Origin: Leptofilum sp965223525
GTDB lineage: Bacteria; Chloroflexota; Anaerolineae; Promineifilales; Promineifilaceae
Direction: 5' to 3'
Assembly: GCF_965223525.1 (NCBI RefSeq)
Contig: NZ_CBDCWX010000005.1
Location: forward strand, 1,736,001 to 1,800,000
Length of the DNA stretch: 64,000 nucleotides
The notes under the pieces are model-generated. The model made no database searches, was not told the origin of the DNA, and worked only from the letters and a program-made list of their open reading frames with translations. Both the position numbers and the translations under genes were made by a program. Shown here piece after piece: positions 25,291-32,646 of the stretch (the first letter of the stretch is position 1; each line of letters begins with the position of its first letter).

Positions 25291-25352
25291 TCCGTTATCT
25301 GTAATCAGTACCTGTCACCGATCACTGTTTACCGATTACCATTCACCGTCTG
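25274..25352. repeat. Family B inverted repeat
   Basis: AGTAATCGGTAATCCGTTAT pairs with GTTTACCGATTACCATTC across a spacer. It sits between convergent genes and overlaps both 3' ends. Confidence 0.78.
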
Positions 25353-25774
25353 CTACTCACCACCCCATACGCCAAAAACACAATCCCCAGACCAATGAAG
25401 ACCCAATTACCATCGTAAAGACCGAATAAAACCCCTGCCAGCCCCATCATGCTGTTAAATGGATTGTCGCGCAGCGATTGCCACAGGGTGGGCTTGGGCA
25501 CGGTGTAGCCTAGGGATTTCAGCTTCTTTTGCAGAACGGCCGTACTTGGTTCCGTCAATGTGCTACCATCCGGGAAAATTAGCGTGGGTACGCTGGCATT
25601 GCCGTCGTTGATGGCCATCACCTTGCCTCGGCTCTCCGCATCTTCAGTGATGTTGATGTAGTCGAAGATCACCTGCGCCCGCTCCAGCATCCCGCGCACG
25701 GGTGGCACCATTGGGCAGGTGGGCGTACCATACATCAATACTTTTTCAGTTTGAGTTGAGGTTGAATTCTCCAT
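25343..25774 (-). CDS. Glutaredoxin-like protein with C-terminal membrane segment
   Basis: A 143-residue protein. An N-terminal glutaredoxin/NrdH fold (about 10-82) has VLMYGTPTCPMVPPVRGML, IDYDYINITED-like spacing, and the cis-Pro loop SVPTLIFPDG. The redox motif has one cysteine (CPMV), so it would be monothiol. The C-terminal 50 residues include a membrane helix (about 118-139). The substrate is unknown. A membrane-tethered thiol-disulfide role is inferred. Confidence 0.8.
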   Translation of the reverse strand: MENSTSTQTEKVLMYGTPTCPMVPPVRGMLERAQVIFDYINITEDAESRGKVMAINDGNASVPTLIFPDGSTLTEPSTAVLQKKLKSLGYTVPKPTLWQSLRDNPFNSMMGLAGVLFGLYDGNWVFIGLGIVFLAYGVVSSRR

Positions 25775-25817
25775 AGCTTTTATAGAGTACCGCAGGCAAA
25801 GAAAAGTTACGAGCGCG

Positions 25818-25856
25818 GGTAGTTACTGAAAACCGATTACTGAATACTGCCTCACT
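25818..25856. repeat. Family B repeat copy
   Basis: AGTTACTGAAAACCGATTAC and TGAATACTGCC, a degenerate copy upstream of the glutaredoxin-like gene and next to the end of the DeoC-VOC gene. Confidence 0.6.
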
Positions 25857-25858
25857 GC

Positions 25859-27022
25859 TTAATACGCCGTGTCCGCTTTTTCCTGCATCTTGCGCCAAAC
25901 GCGATGGTAATGACGGCCGTCCATCAGTTCCAAGCTGTTACCGTCCGGGTCGCGGAAGTAGATGGAGTGGGTGCCCAGCGACCAATCCTGCTCATGCTCA
26001 ATCTCGATGCCGTGCGCCAGCAAGCGAGCGCGCCAGCCATCCATTTGCTCTGGGGGAATAGCCAGGCAAACATGCCCCTGCCCGCGTGCGCCATGTGCCG
26101 GAATGATGCTTTGGCGCGTCGCTAGCTTATTTATGTCAAATAAAATCAGGGTCGAGTTTTGCCCCGTTTGTAAGAAGATGGCATCTTCAAATTGTGCGCT
26201 GATAGGTAGACTCAATACCTCGGTGTAGAATTTTTCGGCGTGGGAGATGTCGGTTACGTACAGCACGGCCTCAGCCACACTCAAAATTTCCGTGCCGCCA
26301 CGCGTTGCTGCCTCAGCCTCCTGCAAAATGCGGACGCCACTGCTCACGCCCAGGCGGTTAGCGCCAGCCGCTACCATGCGCCGCGCGTCGTCCAGCGAGC
26401 GAATGCCGCCTGATGCCTTGACCCCCATTTGCTGCCCGACGGTGTGCCGCATCAAGGCTACATCTTCTACCGTAGCTCCGCCGCCGCTGAAGCCTGTTGA
26501 GGTCTTTACAAAATCGCTCCCGGCGTCTTTAGCAATTTTGCAAACGCGCACTTTTTCTTCGTTAGTGAGGTAGCTGGTTTCGATAATTACTTTACATAAT
26601 ACATCGTTTTGGTGGCAGGTTTGGGTAACGGCCGTAATCTGCGCCAACGTAAATTTATCATCCTTACTTTTTACCGCCCCAATATTGATCACCATATCAA
26701 TTTCCGTCGCACCATTTTCGATGGCTGTCTGCGCTTCAGACACTTTCTCTTTGGTGGTGGTGGCCCCAAGCGGAAAACCGACCACGGCACACACCTTCAC
26801 CGCGCTGCCTTGTAGCTGTTCTGCGGCAAAGCGCACATTTGTTGGGTTCACACAAACCGAAAAAAAACTGTGTCGGATCGCCTCGCGGCAAATTTGGGCA
26901 ATCATCGCCTCGGTTGCGTCTGGTTTGAGCAAGGTGTGATCAATCATTCCCGCCAGGCGGGTTGGATCTTCATCAATAAGCTGAATGAGCTGTTCTGTTG
27001 TTGCTTCAGATAAATTTGTCAT
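25859..27022 (-). CDS. deoC: Deoxyribose-phosphate aldolase fused to a VOC (glyoxalase/dioxygenase-fold) domain
   Basis: A 387-residue fusion. Residues 1 to about 237 are a full DeoC (2-deoxy-D-ribose-5-phosphate to acetaldehyde and glyceraldehyde 3-phosphate). Motifs are MIDHTLLKPDAT, VVGFPLGA, DMVINIGAVKS, and the Schiff-base Lys in DFVKTSTGFSGGGAT, with GVKASGGIRS after it. Residues about 245-380 are one VOC domain (SVAEAVLYVTDISHAEKFY, GQGHVCLAIP, FRDPDGNSLELM). GAGGA precedes the ATG at 27022. No N-terminal encapsulation-like helix with linker is present, unlike the DeoC of the microcompartment operon 18 kb away. The VOC role is unknown; it might act on the aldehyde or a methylglyoxal-like by-product. 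Confidence 0.92.
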   Translation of the reverse strand: MTNLSEATTEQLIQLIDEDPTRLAGMIDHTLLKPDATEAMIAQICREAIRHSFFSVCVNPTNVRFAAEQLQGSAVKVCAVVGFPLGATTTKEKVSEAQTAIENGATEIDMVINIGAVKSKDDKFTLAQITAVTQTCHQNDVLCKVIIETSYLTNEEKVRVCKIAKDAGSDFVKTSTGFSGGGATVEDVALMRHTVGQQMGVKASGGIRSLDDARRMVAAGANRLGVSSGVRILQEAEAATRGGTEILSVAEAVLYVTDISHAEKFYTEVLSLPISAQFEDAIFLQTGQNSTLILFDINKLATRQSIIPAHGARGQGHVCLAIPPEQMDGWRARLLAHGIEIEHEQDWSLGTHSIYFRDPDGNSLELMDGRHYHRVWRKMQEKADTAY

Positions 27023-27068
27023 GCTATTTTCCTCTGAAATACGAGTTCGTCGTTTTGAAACCACTTAA

Positions 27069-27180
27069 GACTTACGCAATTTACGCGCTGTGGCAGGCGT
27101 CTCGCCGTGCCACCTACCCGGTACGGTCAGGAGAGCAGCCCTTCGGGACTGAGAGGCGGCTGGAGCAACTGCGTAAGTCC
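27069..27180. repeat. Repeat with inverted ends (GACTTACGCA...TGCGTAAGTC)
   Basis: A roughly 110-bp element bounded by exact 10-bp inverted ends, containing GCTGTGGCAGGCGTCTC. A related fragment occurs at about 61037. It carries no gene. Confidence 0.6.
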
Positions 27181-27266
27181 TGCCACTTTTACTTGTCGTT
27201 CCCGTGAAAACGGGAATCCACTTTTCATGACGCATGGATGCCCGCGCAGGCGGGCATGACAAGCTG
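27180..27266. repeat. Family E inverted repeat, second copy
   Basis: GTCGTTCCCGTGAAAACGGG and ATGCCCGCGCAGGCGGGCAT form two neighbouring hairpins like those at 18994-19064. Confidence 0.75.
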
Positions 27267-27357
27267 CGCCAAGCATAGCACCAGCTAGCCGTCAGGCAAA
27301 CCAAAAGATTGGCTCAATTTGAGCCTGATGGTCACTATCTTTTCACAAAATATATGC

Positions 27358-27386
27358 TTGACCCGCGATCTATCATCGTGTAGGAT
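27358..27386 (+). promoter_or_regulatory. Sigma-70-type promoter, possibly leaderless
   Basis: TTGACC, a 17-base spacer, then TAGGAT. The expected start of transcription is about 27393-27395, only a few bases before the ATG at 27396, and no Shine-Dalgarno is present. Confidence 0.55.
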
Positions 27387-27395
27387 TCTGCACAC

Positions 27396-29237
27396 ATGAA
27401 ACAGACCTCTCTTACTGGCCTAGTCCTTACGTTACTTATGTTACTGTTGGTGCTTATTGCGGCTTTTGTTTTTTTGTTTCAGGGGCGGCAAACGGTGATT
27501 GACCAGCGGGACAATTTGGAATCGGAAACGGCCGATCTCCAGCAAGATTTAGCCCAAACTGAACTCGATTTGGCGGCGGTGGAAGCAACCCGCGCCATTA
27601 CAGCCGATGCGCTGGCCACGGCCGAATCAAACGCGCTTTTGCTGGATGGCGAATTGGTACACAGTCAGCAGGAAGTGGATGCGCTCACCGCACAGCTTGA
27701 CGCTGCTAGCCAAACCATCACAACCCTGCAAGATGAGCAGGAAGCGGTGTTGGCACAGCCGCCGGATGTGGCGATTTTGTCCCCGGCAAACGGCCGTTTG
27801 CTATCGCAAGGTGCTCTGGTCAACATTGTTTTGGTTGCCACCGATCCCAAAGGCATCTCCTCTGTGAATCTAGCCATCAATGAAGAGCCATTTGAAACTT
27901 ACCTGCCGAACAATGAAACGTTGTTTACGGCCGTTGCTCCCTGGGAACCAGCTGTGCCAAACGAGTACGTGATCCAGCTAACGGCCGTCAACAGTGAAGG
28001 CATTACCAGCCGCAGCGCCACCGTGACGGTGACGGTGGCTTTGGCCGATACGGTGAGCCGCCCTGCCAATGACAGCAACGCTGGTTTACGCCAAGACATT
28101 GCCGAGTTGGTTAGCGGTCTGCGCCAGTTGCCCATCCCAGATGATCTGAACGAGCTGCTAGTTTCTGGCGTGCAGCTACGCCAGGCGCAAACGGATGTGG
28201 CGCGGACATTGGTAAACGGGCCGATGTGGCTAGATGCCGGGCTTATCGGCCAGGCGTTTGATTTTGCTCCGGCAGAATTTGATTATGAAGATATGTTGGC
28301 ACTGGCTGGTGGCGATTCGACCCCTGCATTTTATCAGCCGCTGTCTGGCGAGATGCTGCTGATTGAGCAGGCAGACACGCTAACGGCCGTTGCCCAGCTA
28401 GGGTACGTACGCCAACTGCTTTACCTGCTCCAAGACCAGAATTTTAGCCTGGATGCGCTATACACCGGGGAACTAACGCTTGATGGGGCCCTTGCGCTGG
28501 CTGCGCTGAGTGAGGGAGAAGCAACAGTTTTGCAGGAAAATTTCCTCACGGCGCGCTACTTGCCCTTAGAACCAGCCGTCATCCCTGAAACCTTTGTGCT
28601 GGATACGGCCGCCTTCGCCGACACCCCTACCCCCATTGCCAACTGGGTGCGGTTTCCCTACGAATTTGGCGACGACTTTGCCCGCACCCTGTTTGAATCT
28701 GGCAGCTACCCTGCGCTAGATGAGGCATGGGCCAATCCACCACAATCTACTGAGCAAATTTTGCACCCGGAACTGTACCAGGAACAAGCGGGGCCCCTAC
28801 TGGTAACAATTCCCGATTTGGTGCCTGTTTTGGGGGATGCGTGGACGCTGGCAACGGAAAATGTGCTGGGTGAATTTTTGCTAGGGCAATATTTATTGCA
28901 GCAGCTAAACGAGACGCAGGTGGAAACGGCCGTAACTGGCTGGGGCGGCGACCGTTTTGTCATCTACACCAATGAGGCCGACGACAGCTTTGCAATGGCG
29001 CTGCACACCGTCTGGGACAGCACCGAAGACAGCACCGAATTTGCGGCCCTCTACCCCAACTACCCCACGCGCCTTTTTATAACGGGCGGCGAACTGCAAG
29101 AAAATGGCGGCGAATGTTGGCCAGGCGAGGACGAATTCATTTGCCTTTACCAATCTGAGCAAGAAACCCTCATCGTGCGCGGCCCAGAGCTAGAACTGGT
29201 TCTCGATGTCGTTGCCGCCATCTTCCCTGCGGAATAA
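27396..29237 (+). CDS. Membrane-anchored coiled-coil protein with an Ig-like domain
   Basis: A 613-residue protein. An N-terminal membrane helix (about 8-29) is followed by a coiled coil (about 33-120, heptads such as ESETADLQQDLAQTELDLAA). Next is an Ig/cadherin-like beta domain (about 125-215: VAILSPANGRLLSQGA, VIQLTAVNSEGITSRS), then a large alpha/beta extracytoplasmic domain (about 230-613) without a recognised family. That last part has motifs like AADFDYEDMLALAGG-type helices and FVIYTNEADDSFAMAL. It probably sits on the outer face of the membrane. Function is unknown. Confidence 0.75.
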   Translation: MKQTSLTGLVLTLLMLLLVLIAAFVFLFQGRQTVIDQRDNLESETADLQQDLAQTELDLAAVEATRAITADALATAESNALLLDGELVHSQQEVDALTAQLDAASQTITTLQDEQEAVLAQPPDVAILSPANGRLLSQGALVNIVLVATDPKGISSVNLAINEEPFETYLPNNETLFTAVAPWEPAVPNEYVIQLTAVNSEGITSRSATVTVTVALADTVSRPANDSNAGLRQDIAELVSGLRQLPIPDDLNELLVSGVQLRQAQTDVARTLVNGPMWLDAGLIGQAFDFAPAEFDYEDMLALAGGDSTPAFYQPLSGEMLLIEQADTLTAVAQLGYVRQLLYLLQDQNFSLDALYTGELTLDGALALAALSEGEATVLQENFLTARYLPLEPAVIPETFVLDTAAFADTPTPIANWVRFPYEFGDDFARTLFESGSYPALDEAWANPPQSTEQILHPELYQEQAGPLLVTIPDLVPVLGDAWTLATENVLGEFLLGQYLLQQLNETQVETAVTGWGGDRFVIYTNEADDSFAMALHTVWDSTEDSTEFAALYPNYPTRLFITGGELQENGGECWPGEDEFICLYQSEQETLIVRGPELELVLDVVAAIFPAE

Positions 29238-29322
29238 GAACAATTAGAGATGTTGTAAATTGCCATTACCCTGCTGAAAGAATGTCAAAGCATTTGATTG
29301 TCGTTGGCCGAGGTCTGCAGAA

Positions 29323-29844
29323 ATGGATAAAAGACAAGAGTTATTGCTTGAAGAATACAAACTATGTAAATCCAGAGTAGCTAGAATTGACAGTATGATA
29401 TGGCAAATCGCAGGAATTGTATTCCCAATCACATTAGCTGGGTTAGGGTTACTGGGGGTCGTTTCTCAGCACAATTTTGAAACGTTTTTTACGGTTCTAG
29501 TTACAGGAGTAGGCTCAATTTGTCTTTTGCTAACGTGGTATTTCATTTCGCAAAGATGGTATGCACATCAGAAAATCACACTTCATAGAATTGTTGAAAT
29601 TGAACCCCAACTTGGATTTTGGATATTTAGATATAACAGATATCTCAGATTATCTCAGGAAGAAAAGAAAAAGTTTCTTGAAACGCTCTCCCCAGAAGAA
29701 AAAGAGCAGCTTGAAGAACTGTCTGCTAAACACAAAAATCTCTTTCCTAATTTCACATTCCGAAATAGTCGAAAAGCGATTACAGCCTTATTCATTCTTG
29801 GGTGGGTAGTTCTCATTGTCAGAGAAATGATTATGACTTTTTAG
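29323..29844 (+). CDS. Three-helix membrane protein, AT-rich
   Basis: A 173-residue protein. The N-terminal part is hydrophilic (DKRQELLLEEYKLCKSRVAR), followed by two helices (about 26-47 and 56-76), a charged middle region (SQEEKKKFLETLSPEEKEQ) and a C-terminal helix (about 153-171). No family is recognised. Base composition is clearly AT-richer than its upstream neighbour and it lacks the ACGGCCGT octamer, so recent acquisition is possible. Confidence 0.6.
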   Translation: MDKRQELLLEEYKLCKSRVARIDSMIWQIAGIVFPITLAGLGLLGVVSQHNFETFFTVLVTGVGSICLLLTWYFISQRWYAHQKITLHRIVEIEPQLGFWIFRYNRYLRLSQEEKKKFLETLSPEEKEQLEELSAKHKNLFPNFTFRNSRKAITALFILGWVVLIVREMIMTF

Positions 29845-29879
29845 TTAAGCCCAAAAATTAAACTGAGAGATGTTTGAGG

Positions 29880-30149
29880 TTACAGAATTTGTATGTCGTC
29901 CACAATGCCAACGATGACGGCGCGGATGGGTGCGACTTTCATGTTAAGCACTTGGCGTGCACCGTTGCCTTCATCTAGCACCAGCACCGTGTCCCCCACG
30001 CCTGCTTGAGCCATGTCTACGCAGATGTCATAGCCGCCGCTGGACTGCCCATCTTCCCCCAACTTATCCACAATGAGCAGTTTACGGCCGTTAAACGCCG
30101 CATGTTTAATCGTTGCTACTACCGTGCCTGAGACGCGTCCAACATACAT
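29880..30149 (-). CDS. Microcompartment vertex protein (EutN/CcmL, BMC-P), isolated copy
   Basis: An 89-residue EutN/CcmL-family protein that forms pentamers closing the vertices of a BMC shell. Family features are YVGRVSGTVVATIKHAAFNG, KLLIVDKL, DMAQAGVGDTVLVLDEGNGA and the end AVIVGIVDDIQIL. The start at 30149 is chosen by homology; the frame extends to 30227. It stands alone, about 8 kb from the BMC operon on the same strand, with unrelated genes between. The full set would give three BMC-P types. Confidence 0.9.
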   Translation of the reverse strand: MYVGRVSGTVVATIKHAAFNGRKLLIVDKLGEDGQSSGGYDICVDMAQAGVGDTVLVLDEGNGARQVLNMKVAPIRAVIVGIVDDIQIL

Positions 30150-30372
30150 AAGCTCGCCTGATTCCTGATTTTTGCTTCTAAAACAGCAGAACTTACCCAT
30201 TGTGATGAAATCTAACAGGTTTTGCAAATGATTGTTGTTTTCAGCGGAAATCTGTCAGGTTTTCGTAAGTTCTCAAAAATCAATTTTGAATACAGAACAA
30301 CTATACTGTTTTTATTCTGAGTTTCAAACTGTATTAGCCCGAGCAGTAGCGTACCTCATAAGGAGAAGATGT

Positions 30373-31599
30373 ATGTCATTCAAGCACCTGTTTCTCCGCT
30401 TAGTTTTTATCCCGGTTCTTCTTATCTTGGTTTCTTGTGGCGGGACTGACTTACCCCCAACCGTATCTTCGCAAGATGTAACAGTAGTAGGTTTAGCAGA
30501 CAGAACACCAAACAATATAGATATTCGTATTGACTGGGTAGAGATCGGTGAAAATATTGGGGATTTAGTCGGACAAGGTGAGCTGACGTTGGAACTGCTT
30601 GTCATTCGAGAGAATGGTGATTCCAGAGTTTTAGAGGCTCCAGGATTAAGAGAATATAAGATCGACGGCAATAATCGAATCTTTCTGGAAGGTTTTTCTT
30701 TAACAGTCAACGATGTTGCGCCAGACGAGAAAATCCTCGTTTATCTAATTGCCTTTGAAAATGATGAATTAAGCTTTTTTGCTGGACGAGGAGCCTCTTT
30801 AGCCCTGGAGGGCGCAGCAGAGGCTCTTGAACATGCTATCGAAAAAGGTCTAATTGCCGGGAAGGCAATAACGAATACAACATTGTTAGGGATTATTTTG
30901 AATACGGTTACAGGTGGTGCGTTAGAATGGTGGCAACAGGCAGAAATTATTGGTGGATATGGTGTGTTACTAGAACCGGAGAACAATTGGCAGGCAAATT
31001 TAACAATTGAAGGTGAAAGTGATGATGGTAATTTGCTTTTACAATATTCTATTTTGCCCCAATACACACCCCAACAAAACGAAGAAGCTGCTGATGGTGA
31101 TGAAGGTGTGCCAGATGAAGAAACATCTAATGCAGAAGAGCCTAAAAACACGCCTGAACCTACGAGAAGGACAATCACAGCGACTGCAACCCCACGGGTT
31201 CTGCCTACAGCAACGTCTATCCCTCCAATTTCACGTTTGATTCTGGTTAACGCTGATACAAACCAAGATATATTTACGTTGTCCAATAATTCCCAGATTA
31301 ATCTTTCGTCGCTATCAACAAGAAATCTGGATATTCGGGCGGAAGTGAGCGCGAGCGCAGATTGGATACAAAGCGTTATATTTTATTTAGATGGTCGCCA
31401 ATTTGAAATGAATGGCAGAGACGCGGAAAATGCGCCACCTTATGCGATGGCAGGCGATATCAATGGAGATCACTACAATAACTGGAACTGGGAAAATATG
31501 GTGGGTACTCATACAATTTCAGCAAAGGCTTGTTCTGAGCAATATGGTGCAGGGTTCTGCAGTCAACAATTGACAATTTCTATTTCCGTTTCAAACTAA
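30373..31599 (+). CDS. Lipoprotein with a C-terminal Ig-like domain
   Basis: A 408-residue predicted lipoprotein. Signal plus lipobox LLILVSCGG (Cys near residue 23). The N-terminal half (about 30-240) has beta-rich segments such as IRIDWVEIGENIGDLVGQ and is of unknown family. A Glu/Thr/Pro linker (about 243-290) leads to a beta-sandwich (about 300-405: RNLDIRAEVSASADWIQSVI, then MVGTHTISAKACSEQ) like those that bind carbohydrate or protein. AAGGAG precedes the ATG at 30373; earlier starts to 30232 lack one. The gene is AT-rich and has no ACGGCCGT octamer. Confidence 0.7.
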   Translation: MSFKHLFLRLVFIPVLLILVSCGGTDLPPTVSSQDVTVVGLADRTPNNIDIRIDWVEIGENIGDLVGQGELTLELLVIRENGDSRVLEAPGLREYKIDGNNRIFLEGFSLTVNDVAPDEKILVYLIAFENDELSFFAGRGASLALEGAAEALEHAIEKGLIAGKAITNTTLLGIILNTVTGGALEWWQQAEIIGGYGVLLEPENNWQANLTIEGESDDGNLLLQYSILPQYTPQQNEEAADGDEGVPDEETSNAEEPKNTPEPTRRTITATATPRVLPTATSIPPISRLILVNADTNQDIFTLSNNSQINLSSLSTRNLDIRAEVSASADWIQSVIFYLDGRQFEMNGRDAENAPPYAMAGDINGDHYNNWNWENMVGTHTISAKACSEQYGAGFCSQQLTISISVSN

Positions 31600-31685
31600 T
31601 CTTTTATTTTATAAGAGGTATTGGCAGATATTTTGCCCTATGCTATCCTGTCACTATTGTTTGGTTCAGCACTCGGAGAAACAAG

Positions 31686-32030
31686 GTGATTTTTGCAGGC
31701 ATTGTTGGTGCAGGATTGGTGTGGGGCTGGTTGCTCGTTTTGTTTGTGGATCAGCGTCCACTCAGAACGCGTACCCAGCCTGAGCCTGAAACCAAATCCA
31801 AATTCTCCAAACTGGTTCACTATTTCAAACTGTTTTTGCAAAAGTGGCAGGTTGAGCGACGGCCGTATCTAAACCTCCTCGCCGTTGCCATTTTTACCAT
31901 TTGGTTTGCCTGGCTCATTTACTCATTTACCAGTACTGTGCAGCTCATTATCTTCTTTGTTGCCCTCATCATTGCCTTTGCCATTCATTTCGCCTGGCGG
32001 CAGCAGCTTCGCCAGAACCAAAAAATTTAG
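31686..32030 (+). CDS. Small membrane protein
   Basis: A 114-residue protein with a GTG start and helices at about residues 3-21, 62-82 and 84-103, joined by a basic loop (RPLRTRTQPEPETKSKF). No family is recognised. It precedes a second small membrane gene and the CHAT gene in the same direction. Confidence 0.5.
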   Translation: MIFAGIVGAGLVWGWLLVLFVDQRPLRTRTQPEPETKSKFSKLVHYFKLFLQKWQVERRPYLNLLAVAIFTIWFAWLIYSFTSTVQLIIFFVALIIAFAIHFAWRQQLRQNQKI

Positions 32031-32105
32031 CCACAGAGAACACAGAAGTTTAAGAGACAAATCTCATAATTCTTTGTGTCTTACTTCGACAACGCTCAGC
32101 ACAAG
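32028..32105. repeat. Family C inverted repeat
   Basis: AGCCACAGAGAACACAGAAG with a right arm TTCTTTGTGTCTTAC; it begins at the stop codon of the preceding gene. Confidence 0.65.
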
Positions 32106-32145
32106 TCTGTGGCAAAAAATAATCGTTCAACAGGAGGAACGACCC

Positions 32146-32559
32146 ATGTATTTTCAAGCAGAAGCAACAGAAGCCGCATCACAACTGCAAATTATCGGCG
32201 CAGTTGGCTTTGGTACCATCATTGGCTGGCTGGTTTATTACATCAACCGATACCGCAAAAGCGATGTGCAGTTTAGCGACCTGGCAACGGTAATTGGCAT
32301 TTTGGGCGGTGGTGCAATTTTGGCCTTGTTTCCGGCTGGAACTGATCTGTTTGGCGGCTACGGTATTGGCCTGTTCATCGGGTTTTTTAGCTATTTTGCT
32401 TTTCTCATGCTGTGGGTGCGTATTTCCGGCAACTTCTCAGTGGATTGGTTTCTGGACGGCCGTTCCACCAAGCTAGGCGAGAATGAAATTGCCCGTGACG
32501 AATCTAATGGTGGCGTTGCTATGAGCTCAGGTTCTGGTGACGATAGTGGTCGCGGATAG
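32146..32559 (+). CDS. Membrane protein of the CHAT gene neighbourhood
   Basis: A 137-residue protein with three helices (about 14-33, 43-61 and 66-88) and a hydrophilic C-terminal tail (about 100-137, SGSGDDSGRG). CAGGAGGA precedes the ATG at 32146. It lies 90 bases before the CHAT-domain gene. Co-transcription is likely, though function is unknown. Confidence 0.65.
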   Translation: MYFQAEATEAASQLQIIGAVGFGTIIGWLVYYINRYRKSDVQFSDLATVIGILGGGAILALFPAGTDLFGGYGIGLFIGFFSYFAFLMLWVRISGNFSVDWFLDGRSTKLGENEIARDESNGGVAMSSGSGDDSGRG

Positions 32560-32646
32560 ATTCGGTACAGGTCAATCTTGAAATTTACATAAAGTTGGAA
32601 GCTGCAAATAGCCGCAGCTTCTGGTTGCCCCAAAAGCAGGTAAAAA

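Noticed and set aside
27069..27180. Insertion sequence remnant with inverted ends
   Set aside because: No transposase frame and too short; listed only as a repeat.
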